A stretch of 64,000 bases of DNA. Source: Fragilaria crotonensis (taxonomy: Eukaryota; Bacillariophyta; Fragilariophyceae; Fragilariales; Fragilariaceae). A model generated the notes under the pieces. That model saw only the letters and a list, made by a program, of their open reading frames with translations, was not told the origin of the DNA and did not search any database. Where the stretch lies: assembly GCA_022925895.1 (NCBI GenBank), contig JAKSYS010000211.1, positions 24,330 through 88,329 on the forward strand, written 5' to 3'. This document shows, piece after piece, positions 22,721-34,300 of the stretch; the stretch's first letter is position 1; each line of letters begins with the position of its first letter. A program made the position numbers and the translations under genes.

Positions 22721-24230
22721 CTAATCATTATAGATCTTTGCCAACATGGCATCGAATGTACCTTGATCGAGAAACGGCTCATCATAGAATGCGTCGCGTT
22801 CTCTGCGAACCTCGGCGAATGGCTTGGTAGATGTTGTCAATATAGTTTGCAACGGTGGACGACCAATCCCCAAGCGTCCCTGGAACAGCGTATCAAGGAC
22901 ATTTTGAAACAAGAATTGAACCTTTCGAACTCCTGTAGGTTTGGGACCAAATGATAAGTCGTAGAGTGCTTTCCCTTCTGGCACTTGTCGTTGGGAGTAA
23001 CGTAGAAGTGCCTTTTGTAAGGATGCCAGTCGGTTGGAGGGATCAAAGTTTTCATCAAGACTTTCTGCCAGCACGATTGCATCCACCAGAGCACTATTCA
23101 CACCTTGTCCCGACACTCCTCCGGTAGCATGAGCGGCATCACCACAGAGTGCGGTGACATGACCATAGTGATACACATTACATTGGACCGATGACGCGGA
23201 GGAAGGCGGTTGAGATGCTAGTTGACGAGTAATTTCTTCTAAATCCGAGCCTTCCAAAAGAGGGAATCTTTGTTTCAAGGCCTCCGTCGTGACAGTCAAA
23301 TTGGCTGGAGGATTCAGGATTGGGTCATCGTTACCGCCACGTGGTCCTGCAAAGAGGAGACAACAACCGGTTGCTGTTGGTTCCACAAAGCAAGTCGTTG
23401 ACCCGGCATTCGGAATAATTAAAGCCACCGATGTTGGGTCTAGCTGTTCAGGGGTAGTCTCTAAGCGACATGTTTTGAAATCTCCCGGCAGCAAGTCCTT
23501 CTGGCATTGAAACGCTGTGGTGGCTGTGGCGATGGATGAGCGGACAACGGAGTTGACACCATCGCAACCAACAATCAAGTCAAAAGGACCAGCGATGACA
23601 TTGTTGCCCAAATTGAGAAGCTTTCCTTCAAGATCACATGATTCAACCTTGTTTGAATTCCACCGAAAGTTTGCCATTCAGATGATCACGCTTGATTAGC
23701 TCATCCAGAAGCGCTGAACACAAGTCAGATTGATATGTTAATACTGATGGTTCCAGGTCACCATCTGGAGCGCTGTCACGTAGCTTAATAGGAAATCCTC
23801 GGAGATACAGTGTGAATCGTTCGCTTTCATATCCTCGTGCTTTGACAGCCTCCCACAGAGCATTATCCACTGATCGAATAGCCGTGCGGCCCCGCATTCC
23901 AAGTCCAAGAGCGTACGCTCGTCCCTCAAGATCCGTCAACGATCGAGGATCTGTTCGTCCTTCATAAATGTTGACAGTCGCACCACTCGCTAGAAGTTTG
24001 TGCGCCAGTAGCAAACCAGATGGACCTCCACCAACAACAGCAATTTTCAGTTGTTCCAATGGCATGTTGTTTGTTTGTGTTGCCAACAGTTGCGTCCTGA
24101 CTCGATTGCGATTGCCAACGTTACAATTACCCGACCGAACGACAAAGCCATTTGTCACAGTCACGGCAGCAAGAAGGAGCAAGGCAAACAACACATTGGA
24201 GAATAACGGTAAGGAATGTTGGCTCGTCAT
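22721..24230 (-). CDS. FAD-dependent monooxygenase (UbiH/KMO-like), one homopolymer frame change
   Basis: Starts at ATG 24228-24230. A hydrophobic leader (FALLLLAAVTVTNGF) with a Phe at the predicted junction suggests plastid or secretory targeting. The FAD-binding Rossmann motif VVGGGPSG is at residues 66-72, followed by an acidic-ended strand (VNIYEGR). The second part has the DG motif (FDLIVGCDGVNSVVRSS) and the GD motif (ALCGDAAHATGGVSGQGVN), which define group A flavoprotein hydroxylases. The two parts lie in different frames and meet near 23652-23654, where one extra base in a T-run (plus strand) explains the change; removing it gives exactly 503 codons. Reaction: NAD(P)H-dependent hydroxylation of a ring compound; the substrate is unknown. 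Convergent with the S49 gene, about 300 bp apart. Confidence 0.8.
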
Positions 24231-24467
24231 CCTCTTGACTCTCTAGAGTAGCGTTTAGCAGTTGGAAGTTCGTAGTATGTGTTAACTGTAGTACGCCTTG
24301 GACTCTTCTTGTCAATTGCGTTCGCTCTCATCACCGATGCAATGAGAGAAGATCCACCACCGCTGACTCTGCCATTACTTGTACTGCTACATGTATTATA
24401 GATACACGGTATGATTTTTCAATACGGTCGTGATTGATCCATGGGTCCATGTGTCGACTGCGGTAGT

Positions 24468-25166
24468 ACCACCAAAAAACTGCTTAGAACCAATAATATC
24501 ACTTAGTCGTAGAACCAATAAACGCGTTAAAATCCGTAACCCCTACACAAAAGTTGCTGAAATTATGTTTTTCCCAAAGAATATGTATGACAACCTCATT
24601 CCTTTATTCATCCTGCAGCCTTCGTATACTTGCAGGAAAGTGAGGTTGAGTGAGCGGTCGCTTCAATATTTCACACTGTATTTTGGCAATTGAGCTCAAA
24701 TCGAGCTCACGATTTTAACACATCGAGGTGGGCTTCCCATGAATGTTCGGAGTATTTTTTTCACTGTTGCGATTTTTATAGAAACGATACCGCGCCGTAT
24801 TTTTCTTGTGGTCCAACGTTGGTGGTACAAGACACACGTGGCTACCAGCGTAACAGTAGACCGAAAATTACATCGATTTTGGGCGAACGTGTGAAAAAGA
24901 TTACGCGCGCACATATAAATTTTTCTTCATGCATGGCTAAATTTTTATGTATCACTTAGAACCAATAATCTCAAAACGAGGCGATGAAATTGTTCCATTT
25001 CTTGATGAATATCTGCTCCAGTACAAGATTGATTCAATTGTAACGTGGAGAACTATACGGAGAAGAAGTTGTAACGGAACGGAAATAGAGTGCGAAGCTT
25101 GAAGGAATGGATAAATTGAGTCGTAACATGCGTTAAATTATTGGTTCTAAGCAGTTTTTAGGTGGT
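24468..25166. mobile_element. MITE-like element with 30-bp terminal inverted repeats
   Basis: The left end at 24468-24497 (accaccaaaaaactgcttag...) and the right end at 25137-25166 are inverted copies with one mismatch in 30 bases. The 699-bp interior has no convincing ORF. The inner end of the repeat, agaaccaataa, recurs inside the element near 24509 and 24957. This is the form of a non-autonomous DNA transposon. A possible flanking duplication, ggtagt, is present at 24462-24467 and 25169-25174 but is offset by two bases on the right. The superfamily is not assigned. Confidence 0.7.
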
Positions 25167-26194
25167 ATGGTAGTTGTACGTATACATCGTATATATGATA
25201 AACGGTACTGGAGTATGCAATACAGTACTCCATACGCCGGTACACCGGTGACTGTACTGGAGAAGCGAGATCGCCATGGAAAACTATGGCGCCAACAAGA
25301 AACATACCCATTTGTAAATGCAGATATGCCAAAAAGAGGTTCAAACTTCAAACTCATGAACAAGTATTCTATTTCACGTTCAGTAATGAGTATGCTGCCG
25401 CGACTTGTATAATGATACTGATACTATCTACTGTGTTTTACTGTTGTACATGCTGGTACTCCAGAGTACTACGGTAGCTATGAATAGAACAGCACAGTAG
25501 TGAAGTACCAACACCCTACGTTTGTGATTTTTCCGTTCGAATCGGAAATCACGAGAACACAAGACACAAACTGGGTACGTGTACTAGCTACCGGTAATTG
25601 CGTAGAACAAAGATGGTCAAATTGTGTGAAGTCAGGTTATGATGACTTTATGTCGTGCAACAGCAGAGACTTTGGACTTTTCGTTCATGCGTACGCACAG
25701 CATGACGTACCGGTACAGTACATCCTACTACCGGTAGACGGCATCGGGTATTACAGTACTCCAGTACCTGGTACATATTAGTAGGAGAGATCACCACTCT
25801 CCCCACACGACTCATTTCGATTCTACATGAACAACTGAATCGTATAGTACATATGGCGACGTCATACATGCCCTAAATGACTTTTTGTGGAGTCTTGAAT
25901 GGTCGTCGGAGGCATCACGATGTTGTCACTTCACTCACGGAACGCACGAAAGAAGTTTTGATTTGATTGACAGCTGGGGCCACGCAACCCACTAAACATC
26001 AACGGGTTTGAGTTTGAGCACTCTTTGATCCCATTTTGATTCAACCACAGCGGAACAGTAAAACATAGGCGCTTCCGCTGCATCGAGGAATAGACCACTT
26101 TCAAAACATTCGAGTTCGGGCACAAGCGCAATTAGCGTTAAAAAATACAAAAGAAAAAAGAGAACCAGAAACACCCAGCACAGTCATTTATTTC
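25167..26194. other. Intergenic, very rich in GTAC palindromes
   Basis: No gene recognised. From 25170 to 25790 there are repeated motifs such as taccggtac, agtactcca and ggtaccggta. It ends at the CRAL-TRIO gene start. Confidence 0.5.
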
Positions 26195-27142
26195 ATGGTC
26201 TCCCATCTCATGGACGCACGCCATTATTGGCCAGCACTTCGTGCGATCGTTACCGCGCTTGCTGCCTTGGTCACCTTGCGCCTCGGACGAGGTGGTTTGC
26301 TCAAATCTCCCACTCGATTGGAACAAATATGCGTCATCAACATACCCAATGAGACAACCGACGGAGGTCATCGAATTTGGCTTTCACGTTTTCATCGTCA
26401 AATGGTGGTGTGTACCGAGGTGGAAGATCCCTTTGCAGCCTCTGATGAACCGCCACCCAACTTTTTCGAAGGAGTTTCACGCAAGAAAGCACTGCAGAAT
26501 TGGGAAGAAACACGCAACTGGCGAAAAGAGAATCACATGGGGACAATCCTTCGTCGTCCTCCTCCAAAGCATGATTTGATTCGAAGTCTCTTCCCCACCA
26601 GCCTTTACCAGCATGATCGTGCGGGAAACGTTGTCATGATTGAGAAATGGGGCGAAGTTGATGTTCAACGAATCCGAAAATTGGCCATCCCATTTGATGA
26701 TATCATTTACACCTACATGTACGACACCGAATGGTTGTGGCGAATTGCCAACCCCCACCCCGAGGATAAGATCACGCTGATCATGGATCTCAAGGACGTT
26801 TCCTTTGAGACGATAACGGCGTGGGATGCCATGCGTCTCGTCAGGAAGCGAATCGAAATTGGATGCAATCACTACCCAAATCGTGGCGCGCATCTTCTTG
26901 TTGTCAACGTCCCTCCCTTTTTCGCAAGCGTCTACCGATTTGCAGAACCAATCCTGTCGCCAGAAACCAAAAGGAAGATTACCATTCTCACACAAGAGGA
27001 TATTGCCCGTGGCAAGATGACCAAATTCATCGCACCCAAGAATCTACTTCCTGAATACGGTGGCAAGTGCAAGGTTCCATTCGGCGCATCATCGATGGAT
27101 GTCAAACTAAAACGATTTGTTAAGAAGCCTGTCAAGCGATGA
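26195..27142 (+). CDS. CRAL-TRIO (Sec14-like) lipid-binding domain protein
   Basis: Single exon of 315 residues from ATG 26195; a second Met at codon 6 is possible. A short hydrophobic stretch near residues 13-28 (LRAIVTALAALVTL) may be a membrane anchor or signal. The C-terminal half, about residues 180-305, shows the CRAL-TRIO pattern: a strand ending LIMDLKDVS, NHYPNRGAHLLVVNVP, an F..V..F.EPILSPETKRKI helix-strand unit, and the closing block KNLLPEYGGKC. Proteins of this fold carry phosphatidylinositol, tocopherol or similar hydrophobic ligands between membranes. The ligand cannot be told. It lies alone, about 1.2 kb from the end of the giant gene. Confidence 0.82.
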   Translation: MVSHLMDARHYWPALRAIVTALAALVTLRLGRGGLLKSPTRLEQICVINIPNETTDGGHRIWLSRFHRQMVVCTEVEDPFAASDEPPPNFFEGVSRKKALQNWEETRNWRKENHMGTILRRPPPKHDLIRSLFPTSLYQHDRAGNVVMIEKWGEVDVQRIRKLAIPFDDIIYTYMYDTEWLWRIANPHPEDKITLIMDLKDVSFETITAWDAMRLVRKRIEIGCNHYPNRGAHLLVVNVPPFFASVYRFAEPILSPETKRKITILTQEDIARGKMTKFIAPKNLLPEYGGKCKVPFGASSMDVKLKRFVKKPVKR

Positions 27143-28364
27143 TGACATACTTGTAATGAATTGTTTAGATATGATGATAACGATGGGTGACATTGGATTG
27201 ATACTGCGCGGACGATCTCGCACACCTGACCACAGCCAATATAATATTCTCGATGAGTTTGAAAAAGCTTTGAAGGAGGGAAAAGCGGGATCTTGACTAC
27301 TGGTAGATTCACTGCAGATTTGAGGAGGGAAGGTTATCAATTTGTAGAACAATCATCATCATCTCAAGGATTTTATGGTCACGGCTAGTCTTTCCCTCTA
27401 TCTTTGATGTTTTGTTGTATTCCTTTCTACGCTTGCTTGGACTAGCTAAAAATCACTTTTGGAAGATTGATCTATAATATTTGTGTTGGCTGCTACTTCT
27501 TCGGGCTTGAGTGCGCATCAAAAACTAGATACAAGTTCTACATCTTTGAAGCGAACTGGGTGACTCTCGCACATCGCTCTGCCTTTTCTAGAGATTGAGC
27601 AACCCAGCAGGCAGCAGACAGCAATAAGGATGAGGACGAAGACCACAGACCACAGACAACAGACACATAAGGAGGGGCACTGGTACTTGTACTAGCCCAC
27701 AACTTGGTCTTGCCATCAGCAATGTCGGATCCGATTTGATGGCACTCCAATTACGTCATCATGCGACATTCTACATGTCCAATTGCGAGTACTCTCTACA
27801 GTACTGGTGTACTCGTTGGAGCCATACTGTTACATGTAATTACATGTATTGAATTCCAGTAATGTAGTAGATTGTACTGGCCATATCATGACGAAATTAG
27901 AGTGCCACATTTAACCGGATCTGGTCACGAACAAACCCAGAAGCCACGGATGGCACAGACATGATAATGCGGACCCAGAAGTAGAAGTTCAGGGCAGCGC
28001 TGCGCAGAGGCTCATTCGACTTGATTTGATGGTTGTGATCATCGTGGAGCATATCATCGGAGCAAAAGTAGTACAAACATTCAAGAAGACCTGAGAACTC
28101 AATTGCATGAAAAACTTGTTGATGAAGTTGAGCATACATTTCGCGGCATTGACCTTGGCTGTCCAACCACGATGGTGGTGATTGATACTACGTACTCCGA
28201 GCAAACATAACACTTTACTGATGATGAATCGATTGACTAACAGCTATAATCGTTAAATAACTTCCTGCAGGCCCTTCAATTCGTTATGCAATTTTCTTAA
28301 AAACATGGATTGCATGCAGAATGCCAAAATTGTAACTTCAAGTCTCGTGAAAACGTGCCGCAAT
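27143..28364. other. Intergenic, no gene recognised
   Basis: 3' region shared by the CRAL-TRIO gene and the convergent giant gene. Only short, non-protein-like frames occur. I see no repeat or RNA structure. Confidence 0.5.
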
Positions 28365-31300
28365 CTAGTTCTTGCCTCCGAGACGACGAGCGGGCTCGGC
28401 CTTCTTCATCCCATAGGCATTGGCTTCACGATCGCAGAGCGATGCCTCGCACTTCAGAACGTAACGGAAATGGCACTGCTTCTTTTCGTCCCCACTAGCC
28501 TTGCAGGCCAAAGGAACCACCAAGCCCGATCCATCTTCCTGGCCGAAGAGACCGCTCTTCGTGTCAAACGAGTATAGATCCACAATAGCAATGCCGTCGG
28601 TACAGTGGGCCGTGTACGTATCGGCCAAACCATACGAAAGATTAGATTTCCTTTCGCACACGAGATCCCCATCGGCGTTGATGTAGTCGGTGGCAACCCA
28701 TCCAAGAGTCTCTTTGCTGTCGCTGCCCTTCCACTTCTGGGAAACGGAAAATGTAACCGTGCCCTTGTCTTGCGAGACAATTTGAATAGTATCCTTGAGG
28801 AGTTGTGATGCACGAATCGACTTGACTGGATGCACGTCCTCGATAAGCGACTTGCGGCTGCAATCGTCCATCTGCTCGTCGGGGACAGGCGCGGCTGCCA
28901 GGTCACGACGGCCGCCGCAACTGCATGGGACCTGGAACTTCCAGAAGCACCGTTTCTGAGGATTGAAGTCGGCGCTGTCATCTCCGGCACAGAGGGATCT
29001 TCTACGTCAATCAACTGCTTGAATTTGGAACCATCTTCACCTCCAGACAAACTGACAGTGGCAAAGCCATCTTCGCACTTCGCAATGAACTCTTGTTGAA
29101 AGAGGCCATCCTTGTCAGCACTTTCCATGCCAGACCAGCAATAATGGTTAATTTCATCGGTAAAGGTTTTCTTTGGGTCAAGGAACCAAATCTTCACGTC
29201 GGTAAGAGTCACGCCAGGGAATGAATGTCCAGACAGTCTAAACTTGACATTAGAGTCATTCGCCTCAATGACGTTAATGTGGTCCGCTCCGAAGTATCCC
29301 ATGGAGCATGTCTGGTCAGCGCCGAATGTTTGTTCGGTGGTTTTGCAGTCGGGCATAATCGACTTCTTGGGCTCAATGTTCACGGACCTACCCGATGCTC
29401 CTCCAACGGTTGTCGCGCCAGCAGCATTACAGTCGAATTCGGCCGAAATCGCAAAATTGTCGAAGCCAGCAGAAGCAATGGCAACCGGACTGTTGACAAA
29501 AGCCCTCATTTCAAGGCTCACCTGGCCCGTTACAAAGATAGCGTCGGGAATGCGAAGCATAATGTGATGAACTTGGTCCACCGTGGTTGAGAAACCCATG
29601 TTCGTGGGAGCCATGCCTGTCTTAGTCCACGAAATGCCTAGTGCAGAGGTGCCGTTTCGAGTGAGTTCCGAAACGCTACTGTCGAATAAACCTAAGTCGA
29701 TAGCGTCTCCGTTGACGAGTATTGTCACCCTTCCGTTTGACCAGTCGTCGATTTCATAAAAGTCGAATGAAACCAATAAAACGGAAGCATGCGACGGCAC
29801 GTCAAAGACCTTCTTTGGGAAGAATTCCTTGCTCTCGTCCTCGAATGCGTAACGACCCAGGAAATTGGACAACATGGGGCTGCTGTCCATCTTGCTGTTC
29901 AGCCATCCTGTGCCTGCATCAGTGCCCTCGAAATCATCGGAAGCAATCAACATGGTGGGGGTGCACGCCGAAGGTGCGGTGCTCGGCATGGCACTCTGGG
30001 ATGGGGCCGATCCAATGCCAGATGCAGGAAGGATATGCGCACTCGGCGCCGAACTTGGAGTAAGACTGGGACTAACACTTCCAGTTGGTTCCAGACTTGG
30101 TTGGGAGCTTGGAGTAGCACTGAGAGATGGTGCTCCAAGTGGAAGTTCATCAACAAATTGATTATCCGGACTGTCACCAATCGTAGCATTCACAATGATT
30201 GCATTGGGATCGCCCCCGTCACTATCCGTAACATCAACAAAACCATCCGGGTTGTGTTCAACGAGGGTGTACACTCCTGGTGGCACGCATTTGAACTCAA
30301 ACTTGCCGTTAGTGTCAGTAGTGGTATTCATGTACGAAACAACGGAACCTCCTTGGAGAACCACCATCAGCTCAACGGCGACTTGAGGAATCGGTTCATC
30401 GCCGCTGCTGTCGTTGTCTGTGTCCTCAGTTACGTTACCCATAATCTTACGGCATTTCTCATCGACAAAGTCATTGCCAGTTGAGTTCACGCCGACACCA
30501 AGGTTAACAGCGATGGAGTTTGGATCGCCGCCGTCGACGTCCTTCACATCCAGCGGGATGTCACCAAGGTTGGTCTCGGTGATGGTATATGCGCCGGGAG
30601 GAATATTCATAAACACGAAGTCACCCATGCTGTCCGTGGCAGTGGTGGCTACAATGATGCCTGTGGAGTCCTTAAGCACGACCAAAACACCCTCCACGTT
30701 AACATCGCCTGTGTCATCGTTGTCCGTGTCCTCGCGGACAGTACCAGCAATTCTGCCGAGTGATGAAGCACTGGTCTGAATTGGGGCTGCGCTAGGCGCA
30801 AGGCTGGGACTAACGCTACCAGTAGGCTCCAAACTTGGATGGGAGCTGGGGCTCGCGCTGACCGAAGGCGCCGATAGAGGAAGTTCATCGACGAATTCAT
30901 TTGCAGGACTGTCGAATACCGTCAAGTTGACCAAAATTTCATTAGGAATGCCTCCATCTGAGTCAGAAACATCCTCATAGCCAATCGGGTTGTATTCATA
31001 GAGTTTGTATATTCCAGGAGGGACGCATTGAAAATCAAACTTGCCGTCTGAATCAGTGGTCGTGTTCATGTAAGACACAACAGTGCCATTGTCAAAAGCA
31101 ACAAGAAGCTCAACATTCACTTGAGGAAGTGGCACATCTCCAGCACTGTTATTGTCAGTATCTTCTGTAACATTGCCCATGATCTTGCGGCACTTCTCGT
31201 CTACGAAGTCATTGCCTGTCGAGTTATCGCCGCCGGCGAGGACCACAGTGATAACGTTCAAGTCGCCGCCATCGACGTCCTTCACGTCCAAGGGAACGTC

Positions 31301-34300
31301 AGCAAGATTGGTCTCAGTGACCGTGTATTTGCCTGCTGGCAAGTCGTAGAACACATAGTCACCCATACTGTCGGTCGCTGTTGTGGCAACGACGTTGCCG
31401 TTCCTGTCCTTCAGAATGATCAAAACGCCAACCAAATCCTCGTCGCCAACGTCGTCGTTGTTCTTGTCCTCGCTCACGTTACCCGAAATAGATCCAATGC
31501 CAGATCCCGTCGGGGCACCACTCACACTGGGTGACGAGCTTGACTCAAACTAGGCCGAACACTACCTGTCGGCTCAGCACTTGGATGAGTGCTAGGACTT
31601 GCACTGAGGATGGTGAAACACTGTTCAGCGCATCAACGAATTCATTTGTAGGGCTGTCAACTTCGGTCACATTAACCAATATTTCATTCGGATTGCCTCC
31701 ATCAGTGTCTTTGACATCGACGAAGCCCTCAGGGTTGTATTCAACCAGTTTGTAAACTCCTGGAGGTACGCAATGGAAGTCAAACTTGCCGTCAGAATCA
31801 GTTGTCGTGTTCATAAAAGACACAACAGAGCCATTGTCAAGCACATGCAGCAGCTCGACTGCAACCTCAGAAATAGGCTCATCTCCGTTACTATTACTGT
31901 CGATGTCTTCAGTGACATTACCCATGATCTTGCGGCACTTCTCGTCTACGAAGTCATTGCCTGTAGAGTTATCGCCACCTCGGAGGACCACAGAGATCAC
32001 GTTCAAGTCGCCGCCATCGACGTCCTTCACATCCAAAGGAACGTCAGCAAGATTGGTCTCAGTGACCGTGTATTTGCCTGCTGGCAAGTCGTAGAACACA
32101 TAGTCACCCATACTGTCGGTCGCTGTTGTGGCAACGACGTTGCCGTTCCTGTCCTTCAGAATGATCAAAACGCCAACCAAATCCTCGTCGCCAACGTCGT
32201 CGTTGTTCTTGTCCTCGCTCACGTTACCCGAAATAGATCCAATGCCAGATCCCGTCGGGGCACCACTCACACTGGGTGACGAGCTTGGACTCAAACTAGG
32301 CCGAACACTACCTGTCGGCTCAGCACTTGGATGAGTGCTAGGACTTGCACTGAGGGATGGTGAAACACTGTTCAGCGCATCAACGAATTCATTTGTAGGG
32401 CTGTCAACTTCGGTCACATTAACCAATATCTCATTCGGATTGCCTCCATCAGTGTCTTTGACATCGACGAAGCCCTCAGGGTTGTATTCAACCAGTTTGT
32501 AAACTCCTGGAGGTACGCAATGGAAGTCAAACTTGCCGTCAGAATCAGTTGTCGTGTTCATATATGACACAACAGAGCCATTGTCAAGCACATGCAGCAG
32601 CTCGACTGCAACCTCAGGAATAGGCTCATCTCCGTTACTATTACTGTCGATGTCTTCAGTGACATTACCCATGATCTTGCGGCACTTCTCGTCTACGAAG
32701 TCATTGCCTGTAAAGTTATCGCCACCTCGGAGGACCACAGAGATCACGTTCAAGTCGCCGCCATCGACGTCCTTCACATCCAAAGGAACGTCAGCAAGAT
32801 TGGTCTCAGTGACCGTGTATTTGCCTGCTGGCAAGTCGTAGAACACATAGTCACCCATACTGTCGGTCGCTGTTGTGGCAACGACGTTGCCGTTCCTGTC
32901 CTTCAGAATGATCAAAACGCCAACCAAATCCTCGTCGCCAACGTCGTCGTTGTTCTTGTCCTCGCTCACGTTACCCGAAATAGATCCAATGCCAGATCCC
33001 GTCGGGGCACCACTCACACTGGGTGACGAGCTTGGACTCAAACTAGGCCGAACACTACCTGTCGGCTCAGCACTTGATGAGTGCTAGGACTTGCACTGAG
33101 GATGGTGAAACACTGTTCAGCGCATCAACGAATTCATTTGTAGGGCTGTCAACTTCGGTCACATTAACCAATATCTCATTCGGATTGCCTCCATCAGTGT
33201 CTTTGACATCGACGAAGCCCTCAGGGTTGTATTCAACCAGTTTGTAAACTCCTGGAGGTACGCAATGGAAGTCAAACTTGCCGTCAGAATCAGTTGTCGT
33301 GTTCATAAAAGACACAACAGAGCCATTGTCAAGCACATGCAGCAGCTCGACTGCAACCTCAGGAATAGGCTCATCTCCGTTACTATTACTGTCGATGTCT
33401 TCAGTGACATTACCCATGATCTTGCGGCACTTCTCGTCTACGAAGTCATTGCCTGTAGAGTTATCGCCACCTCGGAGGACCACAGAGATCACGTTCAAGT
33501 CGCCGCCATCGACGTCCTTCACATCCAAAGGAACGTCAGCAAGATTGGTCTCAGTGACCGTGTATTTGCCTGCTGGCAAGTCGTAGAACACATAGTCACC
33601 CATACTGTCGGTCGCTGTTGTGGCAACGACGTTGCCGTTCCTGTCCTTCAGAATGATCAAAACGCCAACCAAATCCTCGTCGCCAACGTCGTCGTTGTTC
33701 TTGTCCTCGCTCACGTTACCCGAAATAGATCCAATGCCAGATCCCGTAGGGGCATCACTTACACTGGGGGAAACGCTGGGAGCTCGACTTGGACCAACGC
33801 TGACAGTCGGAACTGCGCTGGGAGACCCACTGGATTGACACTGCCAGATGGCAAGCCGCTGACAATCTGATCAACGAATTCATTTGTAGGGCTGTCAACT
33901 TCAGTCACATTAACCAATATCTCATTCGGATTGCCTCCATCGGTGTCGCCGACATCGACGAAGCCCTCAGGGTTGTATTCAACCAGTTTGTAAACTCCTG
34001 GAGGTACGCAATGGAAGTCAAACTTGCCGTCAGAATCAGTTGTCGTGTTCATATATGACACAACAGTGCCATCTTCAAGCACCACCAGCAGCTCGACTGT
34101 CACCGCAGGAAGAGGCTCATCTCCGCTCTTATTACTGTCGATGTCTTCGGTTACGTTACCCATAATCTTGCGGCATTTCTCATCCACAAAGTCATTGCCA
34201 GTGGAATTCTTGCCGACACCGAGGGTGACAAAGATAACATTCGGTTCCCCACCGTCGACGTCCTTCACATCAAGCGGAACGTCAGCAAGGTTGGTCTCGG

